From Haloferacaceae archaeon PL-Br10_E2g29 (GTDB lineage: Archaea > Halobacteriota > Halobacteria > Halobacteriales > Haloferacaceae): a DNA stretch of 23,161 bases. Shown one piece after another: positions 1 to 7,447 of the stretch. The notes under the pieces are model-generated. The model was not told the DNA's origin. It ran no database searches and saw nothing but the letters and a program-made list of their open reading frames with translations. The translations under genes and the position numbers were made by a program. Location of the stretch: NCBI GenBank assembly GCA_001563965.1, contig LKMS01000004.1:1-23161 (forward strand). Direction: 5' to 3'. Each line of letters starts with the position of its first letter. Position 1 is the first letter of the stretch.

Positions 1-796
1 ACAATGTCGACCGGCCACTGCCGCCGTCGACGACGATGGCCTGCCCCGTGATGTAGCTGCTCGCGGGCGAAGAAAGGAACGCGACCGTGTTGCCGAGTTC
101 CATCGGGTCGCCAATGCGATCCAGTGGGATGTCGCCGGCAAAGGTGGCCCGCCCATCGGCGTAGCTGTCGTACTCGCCGCGTTCAACCCCCTGCTCGATG
201 AGCTCGCGAATTCGACTCGTTTCGTGTGCGCCCGGAAGAACGGCATTCACGCGAACCTCCGGCGCGAACTCCCGCGAGAGCGTTTTTTCGAGGCCGATAA
301 CGCCCATCCGAACCGCGTTCGACAGCACCAGTCCGTCGAGCGCCTCCTTCACGCTGCGCGAGGTGATCATGACGACGGTCCCGCCGTCGCCCGCCCGAAG
401 GTGTGGGGCGCTTTCGCGAACGAGTCGGACAACACTCATCACCAAGAGGTCGAAAGCGTCGTACCACTCCTCGTCGGTCGTCTCGAGAAACGGCCCACTG
501 GGCGGGCCGCCAGCCGAGGTCACCAGATGATCGAGTTGCCCGAACGCGCCGACCGTTTCTTCAACGAGTCGTTCGATATCATCCGGATCGGTGAGATCAC
601 CAACGAGTGGAACCACGCGGGCACCCTCGGTTGCGTGCGCGCGGATTTCGGTCGCGGTTTGTTCGAGCGTTGTTTCGGCTCGCCCGTTGATGGCGACGTT
701 GACGCCAGCCTGCAGTAGTGCCCGCGCGGCCGCCCGACCGAGGCCACGGCTTGAACCAGTCACCAACGCGGCGTTTCCCGCACATGAATCTCCCAT
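1..796 (-). CDS. SDR-family oxidoreductase with degenerate catalytic residues (3' end cut by window)
   Basis: NAD(P)-binding Rossmann protein of the short-chain dehydrogenase/reductase superfamily. Reading from ATG at 796 gives 265 residues that run off the window edge just after the usual SDR C-terminal signature (SYITGQAIVVDGG, about residues 247-259), so only a few residues are probably missing. The dinucleotide motif TGSSRGLG is at residues 13-20. The catalytic tetrad is abnormal: NNAG is TSAGG (residues 93-97), Ser146 is kept, but alignment of the following helix with FabG puts Ser159 where the catalytic Tyr belongs and Arg163 where Lys belongs. This matches the known group of 3-oxoacyl-ACP-reductase-like SDRs that lack a perfect tetrad. 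Substrate unknown; it may not be a classical dehydrogenase. A TATA-like box 24-29 bp upstream supports the chosen start. Confidence 0.9.
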   Translation of the reverse strand, partial: MGDSCAGNAALVTGSSRGLGRAAARALLQAGVNVAINGRAETTLEQTATEIRAHATEGARVVPLVGDLTDPDDIERLVEETVGAFGQLDHLVTSAGGPPSGPFLETTDEEWYDAFDLLVMSVVRLVRESAPHLRAGDGGTVVMITSRSVKEALDGLVLSNAVRMGVIGLEKTLSREFAPEVRVNAVLPGAHETSRIRELIEQGVERGEYDSYADGRATFAGDIPLDRIGDPMELGNTVAFLSSPASSYITGQAIVVDGGSGRSTL

Positions 797-819
797 GGCG
801 GCTGTTTGTGTGGTGACTC

Positions 820-825
820 AATAAA
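820..825 (-). promoter_or_regulatory. TATA-like box for the SDR gene
   Basis: On the minus strand TTTATT lies 24-29 nt upstream of the ATG at 796, the spacing expected for a leaderless haloarchaeal transcript. Confidence 0.5.
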
Positions 826-868
826 TCACGCACCGTCGGTTCCGCTCGCGGGCGTCACCCGATTCAAC

Positions 869-2014
869 TCAGCCCTGCACCTGAATCGGAACCAACATGA
901 AACACAGCAGGCCGACTGCGAACGTCAGGATGCCGACCAGCAGCCGACGACGACCGATTGCGGTCTCATCGAGCGGCTCTGCGGGGCCGTTGTACGCGAT
1001 CAGGAGCATGAACAGCCCCCAAATCGCCCACAGCATGACCGAATCATTGAGCGACAGCCCGCGAAGAAAGTAGAGATAGCCCGCAATCGCAAACAACACG
1101 CCCGGCACCATCGCCGCAATCGTCTCCTGTCGTCGCCCGATCATCGCACGAACCATGTGGCCGCCGTCGAGTTGGCCGACCGGCAGCAGATTGAGAAACG
1201 TGAAAAACATCCCGACCCAGCCGCCGATCACGACCGGATGCGGATTGAGCGCCGGGTCGCTGTAGGTCGCCTGCGCGCCGATGAGCCACGCGATGAGATC
1301 GAGCAGCGGCGGGTTGTTGAAGACGAGTTGTTGATTTGAGTCGGCCTGTTCGACGACCTCCGGCGGAATCTCGATCGGGCCGAGCGAGAGTCCGATTGCG
1401 GTGACGACGACGGTCGCGACGAGGCCCGCAATCGGCCCCGCAACGCCGATGTCGAACAGCACTTTTCGGTTGGGGATGCGCCCGCGCATCCGAATGACCG
1501 CACCCATCGTCCCGAAGATAATGGGAACCGGAAGCAGATACGGCAGCGAGACGTTGACGCCGTAGTATCGACCCGCGGCGTAGTGACCCAACTCGTGGAC
1601 CAGCAACACTCCGAGCACGGCGGCGCTAAACGGCCACGCGCGGAAAATGACAAACGGATTTGACAGGACTTCGCGCAGCGGAATGAAGTACCAGACGGTT
1701 GCGCCGACCAGCAGCGTCGAAAAGACGGTGGCGATAAAGAGGATGAGGTTGGTCCACGGGATGCCGTCGTGGCCGCTGGCTTCCGACAGCGGGATAGCGA
1801 CGAGTGCGGTGCCTTCGGAGGCCTCACGGTCGGTGAGTTTGAGTTCGTATCCCAGCTCTTGAAACGCCGGCTGAAGCTCCCGGTAGAGCCGTTTTTCCGG
1901 AATAAGCGGGTCACCGTAGTAGATGATTCGGCCGTCCTCAACGGCGACGTCGGTGAGATAGTACCACGTGTCGAGGGCTGCGGGCCGGGGAATCTCGGTT
2001 GACGGCTCAGCCAT
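869..2014 (-). CDS. Site-2 protease-like M50 family membrane metalloprotease
   Basis: Intramembrane zinc metalloprotease of family M50 (S2P type), which cleaves membrane-embedded substrates such as anchored regulators. Residues below count from an alternative upstream ATG at 2032. A soluble N-terminal part (about 1-90) is followed by several hydrophobic segments. The metal-binding HELGH is at residues 146-150 inside a membrane segment, and the second motif LDGGH (288-292), preceded by NLLPVGQ, supplies the aspartate ligand. A large loop with an Asn/Gln stretch lies near 230-260, and the C-terminus is again hydrophobic. I prefer the start at 2014 (MAEPSTEI) because the TATA-like box at 2050-2055 is too close to the ATG at 2032. 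The substrate cannot be told from the sequence; the neighbours give no clear partner. Confidence 0.9.
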   Translation of the reverse strand: MAEPSTEIPRPAALDTWYYLTDVAVEDGRIIYYGDPLIPEKRLYRELQPAFQELGYELKLTDREASEGTALVAIPLSEASGHDGIPWTNLILFIATVFSTLLVGATVWYFIPLREVLSNPFVIFRAWPFSAAVLGVLLVHELGHYAAGRYYGVNVSLPYLLPVPIIFGTMGAVIRMRGRIPNRKVLFDIGVAGPIAGLVATVVVTAIGLSLGPIEIPPEVVEQADSNQQLVFNNPPLLDLIAWLIGAQATYSDPALNPHPVVIGGWVGMFFTFLNLLPVGQLDGGHMVRAMIGRRQETIAAMVPGVLFAIAGYLYFLRGLSLNDSVMLWAIWGLFMLLIAYNGPAEPLDETAIGRRRLLVGILTFAVGLLCFMLVPIQVQG

Positions 2015-2049
2015 CGTCACCCATTGGCCCATCTAGTGCGGCAGCGCGC

Positions 2050-2055
2050 ATAAAC
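2050..2055 (-). promoter_or_regulatory. TATA-like box for the M50 protease gene
   Basis: TTTATG on the minus strand, 18-23 nt before the ATG at 2032 and 36-41 nt before the ATG at 2014. Initiation about 26 nt downstream would fall near 2026, favouring the 2014 start with a short leader. Confidence 0.4.
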
Positions 2056-2083
2056 GTGTGTCGGCAACGCGATGTACCCGTCC

Positions 2084-2977
2084 TCACGCTTTCTCGTGGA
2101 GCCAGAACTCGTCGGCCTCGGTCGTCTCCTTTTTGAAAATCGGCACCTCGTCTTTGAGCCGGTTGATGCCGTCTTCGACCGTCCGAAACGCCTCCTCACG
2201 ATGGCCCGCCAGCACGACGACGAAGACGATGTCCTCGCCCGATCGCATGGTGCCGACGCGGTGGTGCATGTGGACGTCGAAGACGCCGTCACGCTCGGCG
2301 AGTTCCGCGCTGATCGCGTCCATCCGCTCGGCGGCGACGCCGGCGTACTTTTCGAAGGTGAGCTGTTCGGTTCGCGCGTCGTCAGCGCTGTCTTTGGTGC
2401 GAACGCGGCCCGTGAACGTCGCGATGGCCCCCGAGCGTTCGGCGAGCGGTGACCCTTTCGCTCGTTCGACGAGCGTGTCGAGCGTGATGTGCGGTTCGGA
2501 TTCGTCAAGGCGCTCGCGGAGTGCGTCGAGGTCGACCTCGTCGGCCGATTCGGCGGTGGCAACGACGTTGGCAGCGGTGGCGGCATCAGCGGTGTCGCCG
2601 GCGGCCGCGACGGTGTCGCTCCCGGTGGCCGTTTTCGTGTCGCCGCCGCTCTCGCCAGCCGCGTTGCCGATGAGAACCACCGGCAGTCGGTGGTGTCTAA
2701 AGCCGGCGATGAGCGCGTAGTCGTAATCAGTCGCAAGCGAATCAAGCAGGTTCATCGGCGACTGATCCGTACCGTGACCGACCCACGTCCCATCGGCAGC
2801 GACGCGGATGGCTGTCGTGGCGGCGGGCGTCGGTTTGTCGGGCGCGGCAACGGGTTCGTCGATGGTGGAATCAGGGGTGTAGTCGACGATGGCGACCCGG
2901 CCCGCGTCCGACAGTCGATCCGCAAGCTCGCGTACCACGTCCGGCGCGCCCACGCCGGAGACACAGAGCGTTTGCAT
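2084..2977 (-). CDS. moaE: Molybdopterin synthase catalytic subunit MoaE with N-terminal MobB-like domain
   Basis: Molybdenum cofactor synthesis. MoaE with MoaD adds two sulfurs to precursor Z (cPMP) to make molybdopterin, in the cytoplasm. The C-terminal half (about residues 165-297) is a full MoaE domain: GAIATFTGRVR (183-193), an HR pair (239-240) in HHRVGTMRSGE, and LKDEVPIFKKE (274-284) with two lysines (275, 282) matching the MoaE active-site lysines. Residues 1-107 resemble MobB, the GTPase-like adaptor for guanine-dinucleotide addition: MQTLCVSGVG at the start and DYDYALIAGFRHHRLPVV (84-101), like the MobB EGF region. The P-loop is lost, since GVGAPDVV stands where GxxxxGKT is expected. 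A low-complexity Ala/Thr/Asp linker (about 108-150) joins the halves. No MoaD is nearby; the nitrate reductase at the window end would use the cofactor. Confidence 0.92.
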   Translation of the reverse strand: MQTLCVSGVGAPDVVRELADRLSDAGRVAIVDYTPDSTIDEPVAAPDKPTPAATTAIRVAADGTWVGHGTDQSPMNLLDSLATDYDYALIAGFRHHRLPVVLIGNAAGESGGDTKTATGSDTVAAAGDTADAATAANVVATAESADEVDLDALRERLDESEPHITLDTLVERAKGSPLAERSGAIATFTGRVRTKDSADDARTEQLTFEKYAGVAAERMDAISAELAERDGVFDVHMHHRVGTMRSGEDIVFVVVLAGHREEAFRTVEDGINRLKDEVPIFKKETTEADEFWLHEKA

Positions 2978-3009
2978 ACCCGAATGGCCGGCGGCAACGA
3001 CCTTGAGTG

Positions 3010-3014
3010 TTTAG
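3010..3014 (-). promoter_or_regulatory. TATA-like box for moaE
   Basis: CTAAA on the minus strand, 33-37 nt upstream of the moaE ATG at 2977, implying at most a very short leader. Weak match. Confidence 0.3.
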
Positions 3015-3038
3015 CCCACAGCGGGGCGTGTGATAACC

Positions 3039-3044
3039 CTTAAG
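3039..3044 (+). promoter_or_regulatory. TATA-like box for pyrH-lysS
   Basis: CTTAAG 26-31 nt before the pyrH ATG at 3070. The same hexamer sits at the same distance before the AAA ATPase gene (21406-21411). Confidence 0.45.
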
Positions 3045-3048
3045 GCCG

Positions 3049-3066
3049 ACTCGGCGGAAGCCGAGT
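3049..3066 (+). repeat. Perfect 7-bp inverted repeat with GGAA loop just before pyrH
   Basis: ACTCGGC, then GGAA, then GCCGAGT, ending 3 nt before the pyrH start codon. As RNA it would be a hairpin closed by a GNRA-type tetraloop. If the pyrH mRNA is leaderless the repeat lies between the TATA box and the start site and could instead be a protein-binding site. Confidence 0.6.
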
Positions 3067-3069
3067 ACA

Positions 3070-3789
3070 ATGAGAGTCGTTATTTCGCTCGGCGGCAGCG
3101 TTCTCGCGCCGGATCTCGATTCGAGCCGTGTCGCGGGCTACGCGGCCGTTCTCGAATCGCTTGCCGACGCGGGCTGTGAGATTGGCGTCGTCGTCGGCGG
3201 CGGCGGGGTCGCCCGCGACTACATCACCGCGGCCCGCGCGCTCGACGCCAACGAGGTCGAACTCGACCAGCTCGGCATCGATGTCACCCGACTCAACGCC
3301 CGGCTGTTGGGCACGGCACTCGGCGAGGACGCAAACGCCGTTCGAACCGACGAGTACGACGCGGCCGGTGCGGCGCTCCGCCGCGGCGACATCGCCCTCA
3401 TGGGCGGCATGACGCCCGGCCAGACGACCGACGCGGTCGCCGCTATTCTCGCCGAATCCGTCGACGCCGACCTGCTCGTCTATGCGACCAGCGCCGACGG
3501 CGTGTACGACGCCGACCCCGCGACCGACCCCGACGCGACGAAGTTCGCGTCGCTCTCGCCGGCCGAACTCGTCGACATCGTCGTCCCGATGAGCCGCGAT
3601 GCGGGCGCCTCCGCGCCGGTCGACATTCTGGCAGCCAAACTCATCGACCGTTCGGCCATGCGGTCGGTCGTCCTCGACGGCACCGATCCAAAAACGGTCG
3701 AGGCCGCCGTTCGCCGCGGCGAGCACAGCGGTACCGATATCGTGCCCGAAACAAGTGACGACCCCGTCGAGTGGATCCACGCAGAATGA
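3070..3789 (+). CDS. pyrH: UMP kinase (archaeal PyrH type)
   Basis: Amino-acid-kinase-fold enzyme phosphorylating UMP to UDP with ATP, in cytoplasmic pyrimidine nucleotide synthesis. The 239-residue protein starts MRVVISLGGS (glycine-rich phosphate loop) and has a second glycine loop VVGGGGVARD at about residues 41-50, followed by the UMP-site region DQLGIDVTRLNARLL. DGVYDADP (about 144-151) is the typical ATP-binding stretch of the family, and the length fits archaeal UMP kinases. The TGA stop overlaps the lysS ATG by 4 bp, so the two genes are almost certainly co-transcribed and translationally coupled. The TATA-like box at 3039-3044 supports a leaderless start. Confidence 0.95.
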   Translation: MRVVISLGGSVLAPDLDSSRVAGYAAVLESLADAGCEIGVVVGGGGVARDYITAARALDANEVELDQLGIDVTRLNARLLGTALGEDANAVRTDEYDAAGAALRRGDIALMGGMTPGQTTDAVAAILAESVDADLLVYATSADGVYDADPATDPDATKFASLSPAELVDIVVPMSRDAGASAPVDILAAKLIDRSAMRSVVLDGTDPKTVEAAVRRGEHSGTDIVPETSDDPVEWIHAE

Positions 3790-5429
3790 GCGACGAATCA
3801 GTCGATTCCGACTCCTACCGTGCCTTCTGGGCCGACGAGTTTGCCGACCAGATCGAAGCGCGACTCGCCGAGCACGGTGGATCCGACGATCCAATCGTGA
3901 TCAAAGGCGGCGTCTCGCCGTCTGGCGTCGCCCATCTCGGCAACATCAACGAGATCATGCGCGGCTTCTTCGTCGCCGAAGTCCTTCGCGCGCGTGGCCA
4001 CGAGGTTCGCCAGGTGTTCACGAGCGACGACAAGGATCCACTCCGCAAGCTGCCACGTAAACTCGCCGACAGCAGCGGCGAGATTGTCGGGCTCGGCGAG
4101 GTCGACGCCGGCGCGCTCGGGCGCAACCTCGGCAAACCCTACACCGCCATTCCCGACCCGTTCGGCGAGCGCGAGTCGTACGCGGCACACTTCGCGGCGC
4201 TGCTCGAAGCCGATGCCGAGCGCCTCGGCGTGCCGCTTGATCTGTACTCGAACACCGCGCTGTACGCCGACGGCACGTTCGATCCGGTTGTTCGCCACGT
4301 GCTGAAAAACGCCGACCGCGCCCGCGAGGTGCTCTCGCAGTATCAGGCCAAAGTCGACGCCGACTACGTCCCGTTCAACCCGGTCTGCAGCGAGTGCGGC
4401 AAACTGACCGAGACGGTCACGAACATCGATCTCGCAGCCGAAACCGTCGACTACATCTGTACGGATATGAACGTCGGCGACACCACAATTGAGGGCTGTG
4501 GCCACGAGGGAACCGCGTCGTTCCGCGCGGGGAAACTGCCGTGGCGCTTCGAGTGGCCCGGCCAGTGGCAGGTGCTCGGCGTCGATTTCGAGCCGTTCGG
4601 CAAGGATCACGCCGAGGGCTCGTGGCCCTCCGGCGTCGACATCGCCGAAAACGTGCTCGACATTGAGCCACCCGTCCCGATGGTGTACGAGTGGTTCACG
4701 CTCAACGGCGAGGCGCTCTCGTCATCGGCGGGCAACATCGTCACCGTCACCGAACTGCTGGAGCTGCTCGAACCCGAGATCATTCGGTACTTTTTCGCGA
4801 TCAACCCGAAGAAGGCCCGCGACCTCGACCTCTCGCGACTCGACCAGCTGGTCGACGACTTCGACCGGTTCGAACGGGCATACTACGCCGCGCTCGACGA
4901 CGAGCGACTGACCGCCTTCGCCGAGGCCGCCTACCCCCACGTCGTGCGCGAAGTTGCGGACGAGCGGCCGATTCGGCTGCCCTACACCTTTGCGGCCGTT
5001 CTCGGCATGGTCGACGATCCCGCGTTCCGCGAGAAACTCGCCCGCGACGAGGGCCATATCCCGGCCGACGCCGACGAGCGAGACATCGAGCGCGCGTTGG
5101 CCCGCATCCAAAAGGCTCGCGAGTGGGCCGAGCGCAACGACAACCAGTACAACTACCGACTCCAGACCGAGCTGCCCGCAACCGAGTTCGACACGAACGT
5201 TGCCGACGCGCTCGATTCGCTCGCCGGAGTCGTCGCCGATGGCGCAACCGGCGAGGAGATTCAGGCGGCGATCTACGACACGGCCCGCGAGCACGACCTC
5301 GCGGTCGGCGACCTGTTCGAGGCGGGCTACCGGCTGTTTTTCGACGAAACACAAGGACCACGACTGGGCGAGTTCCTCGGCGACCTCGAAGCCGACTTCG
5401 TGGTTGGCCGACTCCGCCGCGAGCGCTGA
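3786..5429 (+). CDS. lysS: Lysyl-tRNA synthetase, class I
   Basis: Attaches lysine to tRNA-Lys; this is the archaeal class I enzyme, unrelated to bacterial class II LysRS. From ATG 3786 it is 547 residues. The Rossmann HIGH-type motif is HLGN (residues 50-53) in VSPSGVAHLGN. A zinc-binding insertion carries Cys201, Cys204, Cys225 and Cys238. The KMSKS-type loop is LSSSAGN (311-317), without the final lysine. The C-terminal part is helical and rich in acidic residues and should bind the anticodon. An in-frame upstream ATG at 3771 lies inside pyrH; I chose 3786 because it gives the ATGA overlap with the pyrH stop, a common coupling arrangement. Confidence 0.96.
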   Translation: MSDESVDSDSYRAFWADEFADQIEARLAEHGGSDDPIVIKGGVSPSGVAHLGNINEIMRGFFVAEVLRARGHEVRQVFTSDDKDPLRKLPRKLADSSGEIVGLGEVDAGALGRNLGKPYTAIPDPFGERESYAAHFAALLEADAERLGVPLDLYSNTALYADGTFDPVVRHVLKNADRAREVLSQYQAKVDADYVPFNPVCSECGKLTETVTNIDLAAETVDYICTDMNVGDTTIEGCGHEGTASFRAGKLPWRFEWPGQWQVLGVDFEPFGKDHAEGSWPSGVDIAENVLDIEPPVPMVYEWFTLNGEALSSSAGNIVTVTELLELLEPEIIRYFFAINPKKARDLDLSRLDQLVDDFDRFERAYYAALDDERLTAFAEAAYPHVVREVADERPIRLPYTFAAVLGMVDDPAFREKLARDEGHIPADADERDIERALARIQKAREWAERNDNQYNYRLQTELPATEFDTNVADALDSLAGVVADGATGEEIQAAIYDTAREHDLAVGDLFEAGYRLFFDETQGPRLGEFLGDLEADFVVGRLRRER

Positions 5430-5448
5430 GTTGCGCGCAGGCGTGCGG

Positions 5449-5455
5449 TTTTAGG
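5449..5455 (+). promoter_or_regulatory. TATA-like box for the zinc-ribbon gene
   Basis: TTTTAGG, 25-31 nt before the ATG at 5480, consistent with a leaderless transcript separate from lysS. Confidence 0.45.
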
Positions 5456-5479
5456 TCGTTGCCAACCAGTGGAGATTCA

Positions 5480-5707
5480 ATGAGCGAGAAGCGACCATCG
5501 ACCGCGTTCGTGTCGGCAAACTCGACCGTGACCGACAACGCAACAGCGAAAAGCGGTAGTGCCGCGTCGACAGCAACGCTCACCTACCGATTTCTGCCGG
5601 GTGGAGCCGACTGTGAGCGGTGCGGTGTACGAACAAAGAAACAGTGGGTCGACGACGGCGAATTCGTTTGTGCTGACTGTAAACCGTGGACCGTCCAAAC
5701 CGGTTAA
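5480..5707 (+). CDS. Small haloarchaeal zinc-ribbon protein, function unknown
   Basis: A 75-residue protein. The first 35 residues are a Ser/Thr/Ala-rich, probably disordered tail. The rest is a compact four-cysteine module: CERC at 45-48 and CADC at 64-67, separated by a basic/aromatic stretch (TKKQWVDDGEF), then KPW. This spacing fits a rubredoxin-like zinc ribbon; small proteins of this kind are abundant and mostly uncharacterised in halophiles. Its own TATA-like box, the acidic but Lys/Arg-containing ribbon and the clean start support a real gene. The stop codon overlaps the mutL stop codon by 4 bp, tail to tail. Nucleic-acid binding or protein-protein contact are the likely roles, but nothing proves either. 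Confidence 0.75.
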   Translation: MSEKRPSTAFVSANSTVTDNATAKSGSAASTATLTYRFLPGGADCERCGVRTKKQWVDDGEFVCADCKPWTVQTG

Positions 5708-7386
5708 TCAAACCGCGTTGCCGTGCGGTCGAAGCCGGCCGCCAGCGTCACCTCGTCGATCGAACAGACGGTCGGCCGGCCGTGCGGACAGGCAAACGGC
5801 TGTTCGCACTCACCGAGTCGTTCGAGCAGCGTTTCGGCCTCGTCGATCGACAGCCGATCGCCGGCTTTCAGCGAGGGGCGACAGGCGAGGTCTTTGAGCA
5901 CCGATTCACGCGGATCGGCCGGCGAGTCGCCGGCAACGAGTTGGTCGAGAATGTCGCCCAAGGCGCTGGGGTCGACAACGCGGCCACAGGGGGCGGGAAC
6001 CGCCGAAACTCGAAGTGTGTCGCCGCCGAACGACTCGAAGGCGAAGCCGAGTTCGGTAAGCAGGTCGCGGTGGGTGTCAGCAGCAGCCGACCCAACAGGC
6101 GACACCGAAACCGACTGTGGCGGATCGAGTGACACCGTCGAGGTGGGTGCGTCGTCGACGGCGGCGCGAAGTCGCTCATAGTTGACCCGCTCGTGCGCCG
6201 CGTGCTGGTCGATCACGAGCAGGTCGTCGCCGCCCTCACAGAGGAGGTAGAGGTCGCGAAAGCTGCCGATCACCCGGAGGTCGGCGAACGGATCGCGCCG
6301 GTCGACCGCCGAGAGCGGCGAGTCGAGATCGGTCGCCGCCGTCTCAGCGCGACGGGCGTCGGCCGTCGAGAGCACCTCGCACACGGTGGCTTCGACACGT
6401 TTCTCGATGGGCTGTCGCCCGCGGAGTTCGACCCGCTTTTTTTCCGGGTGGACGTTCGGGTCGACCCAGCCCGCGGGCGGCGAAATATCGAGTGCAGCGA
6501 CCGGGTAGCGATCGCCAGCCAGGAGCGAGCCGTAGCCCGCAGCGATCGCCGCCCGAAGGCCGCGATCCTCGACCGGCCGGCCGTCGATGGCGATGCGGAC
6601 GTGATCGCGAGTCGCCCGCGTGACAGACGGGTATGCGAGAATGCCGCGAATCTGGAGATCACCGGCGTGGGTGTCGAGTGCGATGCGTTCGGCGTGATCA
6701 ACTGTCGTCGACTGGCTTGCCGTCTCGCCGTCGTACACCGCGAGCAGCGCCTCGCGAAATCCCGTTCCGGGCGCACGGAAGGTGGTGCGTCCATCATGGG
6801 CGAGTGAGAACCTGACGTCCGGCCGAGCGAGCACGTACCGCGAGACGCACTCGCTAATCCGGCGAAACTCCGTGACTGATCCCGAAAGCGATTCGCGTCG
6901 AACCGGCCGATCGCCGAAGAGGTCGGTAACGGTGACGGTGGTTCCCTGCGCGCGGCCGGCATCCGAGACGGTCACCTCGTCGTCGACGCGGAGTCGACAG
7001 CCCACCGGATCGCCCGTGTTGGTGACGAGTTCGAGCGCCGCGCAGTCGGCGATAGCTGCGAGCGCCTCGCCGCGAAAGCCGAGCGTCGACACCGCAGCCA
7101 GCCCGTCGCGCGCGTCGTCGACATCGGTGAGTTTGCTCGTTGTGTGGCGCTCGACCGCGAGTTGGGCCGCTTCGCGACTGAGTCCATGCCCGTCGTCGGC
7201 GACCCGGATTCGCTCGGTTCCGTCGCCGTCGACTGCGATGTCGATTCGGTCGGCTCCGGCGTCAAGCGCGTTCTCGACGAGTTCGCTCACGACGCGGGCA
7301 GGACGGCTGATGACCTCGCCGGCGGCGATCTGTGCGACGGTTTGCTCATCGAGCCGTGTGAGTCGCTGTCCGGACATCTGGCTCAT
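5704..7386 (-). CDS. mutL: DNA mismatch repair protein MutL (endonuclease type)
   Basis: GHKL-family ATPase acting after MutS in mismatch repair. The 560-residue protein has the N-terminal ATPase motifs: QIAAGEVISRP, then SELVENALDAGA (catalytic Glu35, Asn39), DDGHG (64-68) and TLGFRGEAL (101-109). The C-terminal domain keeps the metal-dependent nicking site: DQHAAHERVNYE at 393-404 (the DQHA-x2-E-x4-E motif), ACRPSLKAGD (501-510) and CPHGRP (533-538). It therefore resembles eukaryotic MLH/PMS and Gram-positive MutL, not the endonuclease-free E. coli MutL. The linker (about 340-375) is short. A second ATG at 7377 fits the TATA-like box at 7405-7409 better and would give 557 residues. mutS lies 61 bp upstream on the same strand. 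Confidence 0.96.
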   Translation of the reverse strand: MSQMSGQRLTRLDEQTVAQIAAGEVISRPARVVSELVENALDAGADRIDIAVDGDGTERIRVADDGHGLSREAAQLAVERHTTSKLTDVDDARDGLAAVSTLGFRGEALAAIADCAALELVTNTGDPVGCRLRVDDEVTVSDAGRAQGTTVTVTDLFGDRPVRRESLSGSVTEFRRISECVSRYVLARPDVRFSLAHDGRTTFRAPGTGFREALLAVYDGETASQSTTVDHAERIALDTHAGDLQIRGILAYPSVTRATRDHVRIAIDGRPVEDRGLRAAIAAGYGSLLAGDRYPVAALDISPPAGWVDPNVHPEKKRVELRGRQPIEKRVEATVCEVLSTADARRAETAATDLDSPLSAVDRRDPFADLRVIGSFRDLYLLCEGGDDLLVIDQHAAHERVNYERLRAAVDDAPTSTVSLDPPQSVSVSPVGSAAADTHRDLLTELGFAFESFGGDTLRVSAVPAPCGRVVDPSALGDILDQLVAGDSPADPRESVLKDLACRPSLKAGDRLSIDEAETLLERLGECEQPFACPHGRPTVCSIDEVTLAAGFDRTATRFD

Positions 7387-7404
7387 ACCACATCGCCGGA
7401 GCGA

Positions 7405-7409
7405 TTTAG
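7405..7409 (-). promoter_or_regulatory. Possible TATA-like box for mutL
   Basis: CTAAA on the minus strand in the mutS-mutL gap, 19-23 nt before the ATG at 7386 and 28-32 nt before the in-frame ATG at 7377. It suggests mutL has its own promoter and may start at 7377. Confidence 0.35.
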
Positions 7410-7447
7410 CGGCTTCGCCAGCGCGTTGGTGACACAGTCACGCCAGA

